In this document: one piece after another, positions 29,616-40,266 of the stretch
How the letters are laid out: each line of letters begins with the position of its first letter
Position numbering within the stretch: position 1 is the first letter of the stretch
Origin: Anoplolepis gracilipes
Lineage: Eukaryota; Arthropoda; Insecta; Hymenoptera; Formicidae
DNA length: 64,000 nucleotides
Reading direction: 5' to 3'
NCBI RefSeq assembly: GCF_047496725.1
Contig: NW_027328667.1
Span: 1,024,001-1,088,000, forward strand
Position numbers and translations under genes: made by a program
The notes under the pieces: model-generated
What the model was told of the DNA's origin: nothing
Database searches by the model: none
What the model saw: the letters and a program-made list of their open reading frames with translations, nothing else

Positions 29616-30356
29616 ATGAATTATTACGTCCTGATTATGAACACTCTGCCAAAGAAAGAGTAAGTTTTATTTTTTAAATATTTTTATTATTTATATTAGT
29701 TTTAAATAATATTTTTAATATTTATATTAATATTATATTTTTAATAACATTTTTCTAAAATTTTGTAGCATTTCATCCGAGTCTCGTCGCGCGGGTCGTA
29801 TCTTGGGAAAAAGATATGCTCTAACCCCGACATCATACAAATACTTGGAGATTGGAATAAGCGTCAGAGCTATGTCATATGTGGAATTACTTGTTGGTGA
29901 TAACCGAGGCAATCAAATAGTATTGCCTATCGTTACCTGGCACTCATTGATGCAGAAACGTGCCGATATTGAACGACATGTACAATCGACTGAAAGTGAG
30001 CTATTATGGATCTGCGATCTATCTATCCAAATGATTACATTAACTGATTCCAAGATTGTTAAATTAACATTGTCTAATAATTCTTTGTATATGCATCCGC
30101 AAACATTGGTGCATTTATTCGATTTTGAAGACTGGTATCGATCATATGCATTTCTGGTTGTGTCAGAATAAAATATATTGTTAATGAAAAGTTTAAACAA
30201 TTTGTTAGCGTTTTGCAACGCAACAATATCATTAATGTTTACGATGCGGTAAAAGTGATATGTGAGAGTGACACGTTTGACGGCAAATCACTCGTAGATT
30301 GTGAATTGTTAACATGTGCTGTAAATGATTTACTCTATGATGTTTGCAATAAATAA
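29616..30356 (+). pseudogene. Two-exon conserved Polinton protein (outer/right copy), frameshifted
   Basis: Exon 1 is 29616-29659 and exon 2 from 29769, with a GTAAGT...TTGTAG intron at the same place as in the inner gene. The core GKRYALTPTSYKYLEIGISV, SYVELLVGDNRG is shared. A frame change near 30160-30170 separates the C-terminal block (VICESDTFDGKSLVDCELL), which ends at 30354-30356. Confidence 0.78.
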
Positions 30357-30469
30357 ATTACCGTTTTTATTACTAATTTTTATTATTTTTTTCTTCGCCT
30401 ATTCTTTATAAAACGTATGATGTATATAGTTGGATCTACATTCATTCTGTTAAAGATGTTGAAAATGCT

Positions 30470-30545
30470 GATGTAAATGAGACGTGATACTCGAGTTAGA
30501 GGGAGATGAGACGTGATACTCGAGTTAGACGGAGATGAGAGATGT
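30470..30545. repeat. Short tandem repeat GAGACGTGATACTCGAGTTA
   Basis: Two and a half copies of a ~32-base unit just upstream of the zinc-finger gene, followed by a TA-rich TATA-like run. A promoter role is possible. Confidence 0.7.
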
Positions 30546-30729
30546 GACATTAAAATATATATATATATATTTGGGAGAAGCGTGTGCTATAAAAAAGTTT
30601 GCGACCATCCTTGTGACAATCTTGTCGCATCTGATAAAGCGAGTTTGGAAGAAAATGCGAGTTTGCGGTCATCCTTGTGACATTTTTTTTATATCTGAAA
30701 AAAAAAACTTTGTGTTTATAAATGACTTG

Positions 30730-31233
30730 ATGAACATTTCATCCGATTCGTTCGAGACGTCCGATTCTTCCGAGTCGCCTGATTCACTCTTGGTGAACAT
30801 TTCATCCGATTCGTCCAATTCGTTCGAGTTTACCGAATCGTCCGATTCAATGGACTTTTCGTCCGAGCATTCTGATTCAGATCTAGAATCCTTACACGAT
30901 AGTGTTCTTGACGGTAATTCTAGTGATTTTAGTGATGTTGTGGAACCTATTATTCATACGTTAGATGATGTACAAGTTCGTACATATAATGAAATGAAAC
31001 GGCTGTGCATATCTTTTTATTATAAACCTGGGATTTCTGTTAAACATTGTATGTCGTGTTTCATGCTATTACCGAAGAGGTCACAGATTGGGAGTGATGT
31101 GGTGCGCACACATCAAAGTGAAATTTATCAGCAAATCCATGATTTATATGAATGCGCTAGATGTCTGAGACCGCTGTATCAATTAATACCGTGCAATTTT
31201 TGTCCGTTTTGTACAAAAAAGACTAATGCGTGA
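30730..31233 (+). CDS. Acidic Ser-rich zinc-finger protein (outer/right copy)
   Basis: 167 residues from ATG 30730 (MNISSDSFETSDSSESPDS). A more upstream in-frame ATG exists, but the sequence before 30730 is non-acidic and unlike the paralogues. The N-terminal ~85 residues are Ser/Asp/Glu repeats. Then RLCISFYY, C-x-x-C (HCMSCF), a spacer, CARCLRPLYQLIPCNFCPFC and KK. This is the third member of the family seen at both ends of the inner element. Confidence 0.75.
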   Translation: MNISSDSFETSDSSESPDSLLVNISSDSSNSFEFTESSDSMDFSSEHSDSDLESLHDSVLDGNSSDFSDVVEPIIHTLDDVQVRTYNEMKRLCISFYYKPGISVKHCMSCFMLLPKRSQIGSDVVRTHQSEIYQQIHDLYECARCLRPLYQLIPCNFCPFCTKKTNA

Positions 31234-31270
31234 AAAATAAAAACTATTATTGTGTAAGTGTCGCGATAAG

Positions 31271-31591
31271 ATGCAGTGGAGAGAACACTCCGACGTCCTC
31301 GGTGGCTCTGTGACTTCTGTGGTGCAGTTTTTGCGAAATCGTGAAATTGGTTTACCAAAGACTCATACGAGATCGTTAACACTGTTTTTCAAGATCTGTG
31401 ACAAAATAGATTTTTTATGTGATGTGGTCAAGGAAAATACCGATATAGAACTTATGCAATTTGAAGATGTTCCGGAAATAAGGTATCTTCGAAAAGTAAG
31501 GCTGCTATTGATAAAAAGAATAAGAAGGATAGACTTTTTAGAAGAAAGAAGAAAGCGACTTGTCTCTCATGCAATTAATACACACATGTAG
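31271..31591 (+). CDS. Small basic helical protein downstream of zinc-finger gene (outer/right)
   Basis: About 106 residues from MQWREHSDVLGG. It contains SVVQFLRNREIGLPKTHTRS, then basic amphipathic helices (LRKVRLLLIKRIRRIDFLEE). VVQFLRNRE matches the inner small ORF at 17388-17636. It starts 37 bases after the zinc-finger stop, repeating the same gene pair in the same order. Confidence 0.6.
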   Translation: MQWREHSDVLGGSVTSVVQFLRNREIGLPKTHTRSLTLFFKICDKIDFLCDVVKENTDIELMQFEDVPEIRYLRKVRLLLIKRIRRIDFLEERRKRLVSHAINTHM

Positions 31592-32034
31592 TAAACAAAA
31601 AAGTTCTGCATGATTTGTGTATGTATTTATCATTTTTATAAAATTTTAAAGATATTAATAATGATGTTTTTTTTTAGAAGACGCTGTGGTGTGCTCTCCC
31701 TCCCTACCCTTATTTTAATTTTTTATCTTTTATATTACCTATCTTATATTGTATATTTTATATTTGTTATGCTATTCAATTATAATTATCTATATGAATG
31801 CTGTGTGGAGCGACAGTCCGCGTCAGCTTTTATTTTTTTATCAGCTGTGAAGAGTAAACATTCGTACTAACTCTTATGTCATGCTCATCCCCTACCCATT
31901 TTTTCACCGAGACGTTACCTAGCTTCCGCTGGAGCTAGCATAAAGTATTTGACTGTGGTGCAGTAAGTTTTATTGTGTGAAGTGCAGTTCATTTTGTTTT
32001 AAAGATTTTAAAAATATCGCAAATTGTGGCTTTC
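31592..32034. other. AT-rich spacer
   Basis: A T-rich tract, then a less AT-rich segment (31880-31990) with a possible 5' UTR of the next spliced gene. A plus-strand reading frame at 31610-31870 is low-complexity (F/Y/I runs) and was not called. Confidence 0.5.
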
Positions 32035-32704
32035 ATGCATGCCATGTTTGAGACAGGGTACCGCCACCTACGGGTACCCGAATGGGTGCCATATCACCGG
32101 TACTATCGCCGCGCACTCCGAAGAGCGCGAAATATGGCCCGCGCCCTATTCCAGGCGCTACTGGAGGTCCTATTTGGAAATGTAAGTAGTTTTTATTATT
32201 TTTATACGCTTTTTTATTTATAATATATTTATATGTTTTTTTTTATAGATTTTCAAAATAGGTGTTGATCCGATCCCTGGGTACATCAGCATAGCGCACA
32301 TGCAGGAGGTGCGCTGGGTGCGGGCCTATCGCAAGGAGTGCGCGGAGTGGGAAAATTTGTGGGCCGATGGTCCCCACTCCCAAGAATTAGACGCGGAGTA
32401 TCCGCACATGTACGCGGATATTTTCTGTCTCCGCAGATTGTTCGGAGAGGAGCCCTATCGTAAGTATACTCAAATTTTAAATATTTATTTTTTAAGGTAC
32501 TAATAAAAATGTTCATTTTTCTTTTCTGTTACAGCCCCTGCTCCCGCTTTTTTAGACACGGAGACAGAAAATGTCAACGTATTTCGGATACTCCACAGAT
32601 TGTTCGGAGAGGAGTCCTATTGTAAGTATCTATATATAATACGCTCAAAAGTTTGTGTATTTTTTAAGGTACCAATATAAATGTTCATTTTTTCTGTTAC
32701 AGAA
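32035..32704 (+). CDS. Four-exon Arg-rich gene near the Polinton right end
   Basis: Exons 32035-32181, 32249-32459, 32535-32621 and 32703-32704, all with GTAAGT donors and pyrimidine/AG acceptors. The stop TAA is formed across the last junction (T plus AA), giving about 148 residues. Exon 1 is Arg/Tyr-rich (YYRRALRRARNMARALF). Exons 2 and 3 end in the same motif (RRLFGEEPY and HRLFGEESY), and introns 2 and 3 are also similar, so exon 3 arose by tandem duplication. No domain is recognised; the inner element lacks it. Confidence 0.6.
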
Positions 32705-33522
32705 GCAGCCGTCGCGCGTTCCCCATCACCCTGCCGCCCGTTATTTTTAGTTTTTTATATTTTTATAATTTTATATTTTAAATTTTATATATATTATATT
32801 TCATATCTTTTTATATTTTATATTTTATATTATATTTTAGATTTTTTTATATTTTTTACTTCATATGTTAGATTTTATATTTTCATTTTTTAAAAACACA
32901 CATACACATACACACACTATATGTATAAAAATACACATTTTTATAATTAAAAATTTTGTTTACGATAAATATGTGTATTGTGTTTTGCGCCTTCATTATC
33001 TATCCCATCCTTCTTCCTCCTCCATTTAGTATTGATTAGATTATATTTAATATATATAATTAGTAATAATAATAATAATATAATATATAATAATAATATA
33101 ATAATATAAAAAAAAATTTAATCTGCGTTCTCGCGTATGCCTTAGCCTCCGTCTTATCGCGTTCCCGCTATTCTTTCTCCTCATCCTCATTCTTTCTCTC
33201 TCACACTATCTTCCTATTGTAATCTTCTCCTTTTCCCACCACATCATGCTCTCATTGTCCTACGCTATGTACAATGCACATAGCGCTCTCCTTATCCTAT
33301 CCTATACCACGCGTCTCCGTCTACCGTGTTGCGAACGTCTATCGCGCTGTCTCTCTCTATCCATCTCCCTACTCGCGGACCTCTCTTCCCTCCCCGCAAA
33401 CCCCTCGTCTACAAACCGCGTCGCGGACCTGCGTGACGTCATCCCCCGCGCCTGCGGTTCCCCCCCGCGCCCACGGTTCCCCCCTCGAGCACCTGGGTTA
33501 GAACTCTCCTTATATCACTACT
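32705..33522. repeat. Right terminal region of outer Polinton
   Basis: AT-rich sequence, then from about 33120 a C/T-rich tract that becomes strongly C-rich (33425-33485). It ends GGTTAGAACTCTCCTTATAT then CACTACT at 33522. The terminal bases match the inner Polinton end. CAGAAA follows at 33523-33528 as the candidate 6-bp duplication, whose partner would lie left of the window. Confidence 0.75.
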
Positions 33523-33686
33523 CAGAAAGATGCATTTTTGTAATAATAATACATATTTGTAATAATAATTGACAGATTACATTTTGTAATAACAATAAAA
33601 AATGTTTAAATTCATAATATGTATTTATTTTGTGTGACAGATTACATTTTATTACAAAAAAAATATACTTTGAAAAAAAAAGTTTA

Positions 33687-33755
33687 CTCATCGGGACTCG
33701 AACCAGCAACATTGTTAGTACGAGTCTGACGCGCTGCCGCTACGCCACGCGCTCT
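33687..33755 (-). repeat. tRNA-derived sequence (SINE head or tRNA pseudogene)
   Basis: The minus strand has an A-box-like TGGCGTAGCGG and a B-box GGTTCGAGTCC at tRNA spacing. A T-run follows at the 3' end (pol III terminator-like). The acceptor stem does not pair and position 33 is not T, so it is not a functional tRNA. Confidence 0.6.
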
Positions 33756-34339
33756 TCGAAAATACCCCCTATTCCATAGATAGATAAAACGCTCGGAATT
33801 TTTTAATTTCAATTTTCTGGCGACCGCTTGAGAACTGCATCTTATTCCTTTACCCAAAACCCCTTCACATGATGACCTATCGATACAATAAGTTTCATTG
33901 AAATCGATAAGTATCACGTCGTAAGGTCCCCATAGTAAGTGATGACAGAAGAGCGATCATCGCGGGGAGATAAGATAATATATAAGAGAATTAAGCTGAG
34001 ATAGAATAAGAAAGATTTTGATTCTAATGTGTATTTTTTTATGAATTACTATATTAATTATTTGCATAAGGTTAGTTGGCTTTTTCAGAAAGTATCAATT
34101 ATAATTGCTTGTGCACGAGTTGAGTGTAGAAGTTTGAAAGTGAAAACGAGATATAAAAATGGATCCGCGGATGCAATACAATTATTTATTTATAATACTA
34201 TTATTTATTTATAATAAATCACAAATAAACTTAAAAATAAGTCACTTCTACAAGTAATCTATAATAAAAAATAAAAAATAAAAGATAATAAAGGTACATT
34301 TAAAAAATAATAAGGGAGAATTTTAGTTTAAAATTATTT

Positions 34340-34360
34340 ATTATATATATATATATTAAC

Positions 34361-34402
<42 letters not shown>
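34340..34402. repeat. (TA)n microsatellite
   Basis: Two blocks of alternating TA separated by ACATAA. Confidence 0.9.
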
Positions 34403-34411
<9 letters not shown>

Positions 34412-34489
34412 ACTTTATTATATGTAAAAAAAATATTGTGTAGTGTATATGTATACAATATAAACTTAAAAATTATAAAAAATAAAATT

Positions 34490-34853
34490 GTTTCTTCCTC
34501 CGCCTCTTTCTCTCATTTCTTCTTCACTTCCTCTTCCCCTTCCTTTCATTCCACCATTTCCTCTTCCCTTTCCTCTCATTCCTTCATTTCCTCTTCCCCT
34601 TCCTCCTCTACCTCTTTCTCTTCCTTCTCTTCTCATCATTCGTCCTCCTCTTCTTATTATTTGTCCTCTTTCTCTTCGTTCTTCTCTTTTTCTATTCGAT
34701 TCATACGCTTTTCTGCGTGCTGACCACTTATATCTATAAAAAATAACAAATATAAAAAGAGGAATATTAGTATGTGTATAAATCTAAAGCTCGTTCATAT
34801 AATTATTTAAAAAATCTTGAAAGATATGTATTCAGATATATATGTATATATAC

Positions 34854-34897
<44 letters not shown>

Positions 34898-35770
34898 CAA
34901 TATAATTCGAAATTTAATAAACATACCTCGCATCACGTTCGGTGCGCCTTACGCCAGCCCGATGTTGGCTGTTGTTTTGCTGCTGCTGATGCTGTTTCGG
35001 TTCTTCCGATTCCTGTTCTTGTGATTGATTGTTGTAATAAATTTTAAAAAATTTAATAATAAACATAAATAATATATAAATAAATATAAATATACATATA
35101 TATATATATTTATTTATTTATTTATTTATTTAAAAATAAGATAACCATTTTTGCAAAAGATATGCCCAGTTTTATAAAGCATATACCCAATTTTTTGGGA
35201 ATCTCTGATCAACAGCGTTAGACATAGCTATGATTGTAGGGCATCAAAAGAAAATTAAAAAGTTCTATGAGCATAATCTTGTAAAATGAATCTCCTGAGT
35301 TCTAAAACTATCTAAAGTTCGTTATTATGACTATTTACCACTGATCTCGCTCAATTTTTCTGCATTAATTAAACAATTAAAATCTATTGTTTTGTACTTT
35401 GTAACTACGTTTCTTAATCGATTAATATATGTATAATTCATAACTATTCACTCGGGGCGAAAACAGGGCATAGTTTTATATAAATTATATTATTAATATT
35501 TTTATTTTCAAGTAAAAAATATATTCATATATATATTTTATATATATGAATATATTTTTTATAATATATGAATATAGATAAAAAATAAATAATATTTAAA
35601 ATATAATTATTTTAATATTATAGCATAAATACCTTTCTTCGATATCGTCTGCCTCGTCATCGGCGCTTTATTCGTTTAATAAGGTTTCTAATTCCTTTTT
35701 TCTCTTTTTTATTTTTTCTTCTCTTTCCATCAGATCTTCTAATTTTTTTTTAATATCTTTCTTATCCATT
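34490..35770 (-). other. Possible spliced R/G-rich gene, degraded
   Basis: Minus-strand pieces with splice signals. About 35770-35633 (after TTACAG; MDKKDIKKKLEDLMEREEK, coiled coil, then an in-frame TAA and DDEADDIEER, donor GTATTT). About 35020-34927 (SQEQESEEPKQHQQQQNNSQ, donor GTATGT). About 34722-34490 (ARRKAYESNRKREERRKRG, then GRERGRGGRGRG repeats). The Gln-rich, then RRR, then Gly/Arg-rich layout resembles the accessory gene of the TTAA transposons at 50482-51390. It could be a remnant of a related element or a host gene. Confidence 0.35.
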
Positions 35771-37389
35771 CTGTAATTAAAAACACTTATTATATTTCTA
35801 CTAGTATTTGTATAACTTATTTGTATACGTACATGTATAGTATTATGAAACGCTGATAATAGAGCAACTATTATATAAGTTTGTATAAGAATTCTTTTAT
35901 GAAAAGAAGGTTTGATTGATTGGAATACGTTCTCGAGATAGAGTTAATAATCTGGTTAATGATCTGGTGTTATTAATCAATATGTAAAAATGTAGAAAAG
36001 TTGAAAAAACTAAATGTAATTCATGTAACATTATTCTACATTAAAATGTAAAATTATACACATATTTTAACTTGAGAAAACTATAATATTAGATAATATA
36101 TAAAATATTAAACATCTCTGGAATATACGAAACTGAAAATGTGTTTTTCATTTTTAACCTTTGTGACGTTAAACTTCGTACATTAGATTAAAATAAAATT
36201 ATAAAACTACTATATTCTGAGAAAGATGAAAAACGTTATCAAAATTTTGTTCAACTGCATATATATATTGTTTTCTTTTTACGAAAATTATTCGAGAATC
36301 ATTCATGTCGTCAGACTGATATTTTATTTATAATGATCTAATCATATACAAAAATAATGTAAGACTAAAAAGATTTCATAGAACTTTTAATTAATATATT
36401 CTATGAATATATGAACAAATATGTGAGAAACAATATATGATTTGAGAATGTTAAGTGTTAATATTATCTGTTAATTGATATCTTATCAGTTTCTTAATAT
36501 TCAATGTGTATTATATTTTAATTAATTTTTTCTTCTTTATAAAGAAAGAATAATTTAATTGCTTTTGAAAATGAAAAACTTGATAATTAAAAAAGTATTT
36601 GATTTGAAGACCGTTGCAACGTTATCGCTCAAAAAATATCAAAAATAAAAATGTCAACAGATATAGAGATTATTTGCATAAGTGTATGCGTGTGTGTGTG
36701 CGTGTATATATAAATATTAATAAATATATAACAAACATTATATAAGTATATAATGATGTATTACTAAATTAATAATGAATATTACTTACTCAACTTCTGT
36801 CAATTTTCTTTCTAAATTCTCGCCGTCGATACTGCTTCATGGTCTCGGACAGACTGATATAACTCGTCTCACAGGCAGAGTATTGAAAGGCAATGTATTA
36901 AAATTGTTTTGATTGTCTAAGTCGCTAGACACAAAAGAGCGACAAGTACACAGCGCAATGATCTTTCATCAAAGAGTTCCGAAATTTTGTCCGAAAGCCG
37001 ATAATTCTTAGGACTGATGCTTATATCTTTCCGAGCTGCGACTCGCCGAGTATGAAAGCGAAACAGAGTAAAAAGCGGCGACAGAAAGAGAGATCATATC
37101 ATATCAAAGGGTTTCGAACTTTCTTACAATAGAGTTTTCCCATCCATAACAATCCGAACATATAGAAATTTTACATAAATAAATTATACATATATAAATA
37201 AAAATAAAAGCTTTTTATTCTTTATTTTAGCTTTTTAAAAGTAATTTTAATGAATTGTTGAGATTTATGCGATTGAAATAACATATGAAACACATGACAC
37301 AATTAGATAATTTTAATTAAATTTATTATGTAAAAGAATTAATTATGTGTAATCCCACATTTTACTAAACATTCTTATAAACTTCAAGA

Positions 37390-37457
37390 ATACACACACA
37401 AACACACACACACACACGCACACGCACACGCACACGCACACACACACACACACACAA
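37390..37457. repeat. (CA)n/(CACG)n microsatellite
   Basis: ACACACAAACACACACACAC and interspersed CACACG units. Confidence 0.92.
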
Positions 37458-38034
37458 TAATTAATAGAAGACAAACACGGGAAAGAATTTAAAGGAAGAC
37501 AAAAAAGGAAAAGAATGAAACTTTAAAATGACTATAAATATGTTTGTTATTTAACTTATATTGATTATATTTACATACGAAGAAAAATTTATATTCAGAC
37601 GTTTAATACAAAAGTGCAATATGCTACACGTAGAATCATCTTTATCATTATAAATCATTGATTTATTACAGTGGTATATATATATATATATATACATATA
37701 TATACCAATGACAGTCAAGCATTTTCGAAAATTGGTCATTGGTCAATTTGCTTGCGACCTTACGTTCTACGGCCATTGTAGATGACCCATTATGCGTTAT
37801 GAAAGAGTGTGTGCATGACATATAAGCCGTAGTCGAAAAATTGCTACAGATGGTTTAAAAAGTACTGTATTAACCAATCAGGCTAAAGAAACCTTTACTT
37901 AATTTATTTTGATTGATCAATCAAATGTTTTAAAACATCTGACGTTTCTCCTGGATCGCAATCATATTATCATATAAAAACATTAGAAATTCTTTACTCA
38001 ACAGCCAATTGCCAACGCGAGTTTTGATTGGCTT

Positions 38035-38395
38035 TTGCTTTCTGTTTTTCTGCCAAAGTGTGAATCAGCCTTAAAAGAATTTGGAATTTTACCGCACATG
38101 ATTTTTTTCATTTTTTTCGGATAAACTATGGACCTCTAAACGTTGTAAAGAATTTATTCGTGACCACCTAACGATTCTGCATTGAATAAACTCTTGTTTA
38201 ACTAGATTAGACGAAAAATAAAAATGTTCGGCAAACTTTACATCGAAATTTTAATTATTTAATTAAAAAAAAACGATGAACCTCCAAACGTTTTAATTAG
38301 ACTTCCGGTCATCTCCACACGATTTCCAAACAAATAGTTAATTTTAATTATAAAAAAATTAAAGTGGTTCGGCTAACTTTACGGAGCTCCTCAAG
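38035..38395. repeat. Dispersed repeat, copy 1
   Basis: About 350 bases beginning TTTCTGTTTTTCTGCCAAAG and GTGAATCAGCCTTAAAAGAA match 60288-60633 in the same orientation at roughly 90 percent or better. It includes two TGAACCTCCAAACG-type half repeats. The type of element is unknown. Confidence 0.88.
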
Positions 38396-38427
38396 AGTCA
38401 CGAAATAACTTAAAGATTAGGTCGGTG

Positions 38428-39239
38428 CCCAAGTAGCACATATTCGTTTCAAAAACGTTTCACAAATGTTTCTGCGAAACGTTTTAAACCGGCTTTTAAA
38501 AACGTTTCTGATTGGTTAAAATGTCCACTTAAAAAACGTTAAGGGAAACGTCATTTTCTAACAAAAAAAAACGTTTAAGAAACTGTCAAAATACGATTTT
38601 TTTCCTTTATTTGTAAAAAATTTGTTTATCCACAGATTCAATAAAATAATGCAAATATGGATATAATCCATCTATTTTCATGTTCTGAATCTCTTCTCGA
38701 GATTACATCAGAAGTCAAACTGACAAAAAAGACATAATTTAAATTATACTTTTAGTACCTGTTTTTTTAGGTTTTATATACATGTTATGAAAACTTGAAT
38801 ACGAGTTAAGTCTGAACACGCCACGTAGCGGCAAACAAAAGAATACTATATTATAAAATATTATAAAATATTATAAAATTATATTATATTAGTATATTAT
38901 AAAATAGATCTTTTTTGTCTTGTCGAAAAGATGATCAAAAAGTCATCTTTTCGTCGACTTAACGTAATTATGACTTTTAGAAGACATCTTTTAGACATCT
39001 TTTAGTTTTCTGTGCTATCTGGGGATCGTTTTAATAAGTACAGTCTTAATAATGTGTATATATATAATTTTGAATTAAAACATTAATTTTTGTTCTATTT
39101 ATAGAAACGTAAAATATACGTTTCTTAAACCATGATTTTAAAAATGTTTCTGTTGAAACGTTTCTTATTGGTGTTTGACGGTTAAAAAATATTGGATACG
39201 TTTAGAAAACGTTTATAAAACGAACATGTGCTACATGGG
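38428..39239. mobile_element. Non-autonomous DNA element with CCCAWGTAGCACAT ends
   Basis: The left end CCCAAGTAGCACATATTCGT and the right end (reverse complement CCCATGTAGCACATGTTCGT) are inverted repeats. AAACGTTT-type motifs fill both halves and an AT-rich core lies between. No transposase. Length about 812 bases. Confidence 0.75.
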
Positions 39240-40266
39240 TGACGCCATGTTTCAACTAAAATATCTATAGTATGAATGTATATAGTAGTGTGTGAACGCT
39301 CACTGTGTCTCGCATAACTTTTATATGTAAAATAATAATATAATAATAATAATAATAATATAGAAATAAACATATAATAATATAGAAATAATATAAAAAT
39401 AAATAATAATAATAATAATAATAATAATATATAATAATAATTTCTTAATAATCCATAGCTTGTTAAAAACCTCTCTGTTATGTAAAAACTGTATTCGTTC
39501 CGTTTGTAAAAAAAAAAAAAAAAAAAAATGAAATACTAAATTATTCGAAACTAGTACCAATATGTTGTTTTAAAGAAAACGCATTGTTTTTTGTCAATCA
39601 AGCAACATTTAATGCATTTTTACAAGTGAAACGTATATTCCGACAATGTGACAAAAAATGTACGATTCTAAACCACATCTTAACATAAGAAATAAATTAC
39701 AAAAACTATTTTTAACTTATATACAGTGCAATTTCATACCCAATTGTCATAAATTAAAATTAAAAATTTTTCGAAGATTTGTTTTATTTAGATGTAAGAT
39801 CGCATGTAAAAAACATAAAAAAAAAAAAATATTTTGATAGCAAAATAATGGCGATGAATTATGATATAAGAAATAAAATTTATTATTTATATAACTCGTA
39901 TTTTTTAATTTAAAGCCTTACAAAGGTTAATTTCGCGGCATTAGCTGAAACATGGCGGCACCAATCAACATCGAGGACCTTATTTCGCGACTCTTATTTG
40001 AGAGTCTCTAATTTGGTTCTATCTTCATATGTAGTATTTTCGAACACAACCTTGATGTGAAAAAACCACGTGACCTTGCTGACGACCTCTGGTTTAGTAT
40101 TTAATATCGTCCGTCATTTGGTCATTTGCTCTTATAATTTCACGATAAACTTAGATTATTGTCGAACAAATTATCGTCATATTTAAGATAAACTCGAAAT
40201 TGGATTTGTGCGCGCACATCAAGAGTTTTAGATTGATTCGTAACATCGTTAAGAATTTTGACAGAT
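39240..40266. other. Upstream region of the DLAT gene
   Basis: AT-rich with an (ATA)n stretch (39330-39435). The last ~370 bases (39900-40266) are less AT-rich and probably hold the promoter and 5' UTR of DLAT. No box is clear enough to call. Confidence 0.5.

Larger units (their letters stand above)
1..33522. mobile_element. Outer Polinton/Maverick element, decayed, left end outside the window
   Basis: Polinton genes in mirror order to the inner element occupy 1-2117 and 19690-28651: RNase H-like (partial), major capsid, 59-aa, penton, protease, PLA2, 88-aa, ATPase, K/E-rich, coiled-coil, integrase and polymerase B. The right terminus is read at 33522. The last ~25 bases (GTTAGAACTCTCCTTATATC then ACTACT) resemble the inner element's end (CTTAGAATCCCCACTATAAC then ACTACT), and both are preceded by a C-rich tract. 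The element is interrupted by a MITE and by the inner Polinton (2126-19689). Several genes carry stops and frameshifts. The stretch 28652-33522 has an unexpected gene order and could belong to a third fragment. Confidence 0.75.
33523..34489. other. Intergenic host DNA
   Basis: Contains the tRNA-like sequence at 33687-33755, short AT-rich repeats and a long (AT)n run (34340-34402). No gene is supported. Confidence 0.6.
35771..38427. other. AT-rich intergenic host DNA
   Basis: No coding signal. It includes palindromic ATATATTCATAT sequence (35520-35575), a (CA)n microsatellite (37390-37457), a TA run (37675-37705), and from about 38035 a repeat shared with 60288-60633. Confidence 0.6.

Noticed and set aside
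32286..32516. Minus-strand frame over exon 2 of the four-exon gene
   Set aside because: The plus strand has consistent splice sites and a duplicated exon; the minus frame is a shadow.
33246..33572. Plus-strand frames in the C-rich Polinton end
   Set aside because: Low-complexity Ser/Pro/Leu translation of terminal repeat DNA, crossing the element border.
33687..33755. Functional tRNA gene
   Set aside because: Acceptor stem does not pair and the anticodon loop lacks T33; kept only as a tRNA-derived repeat.
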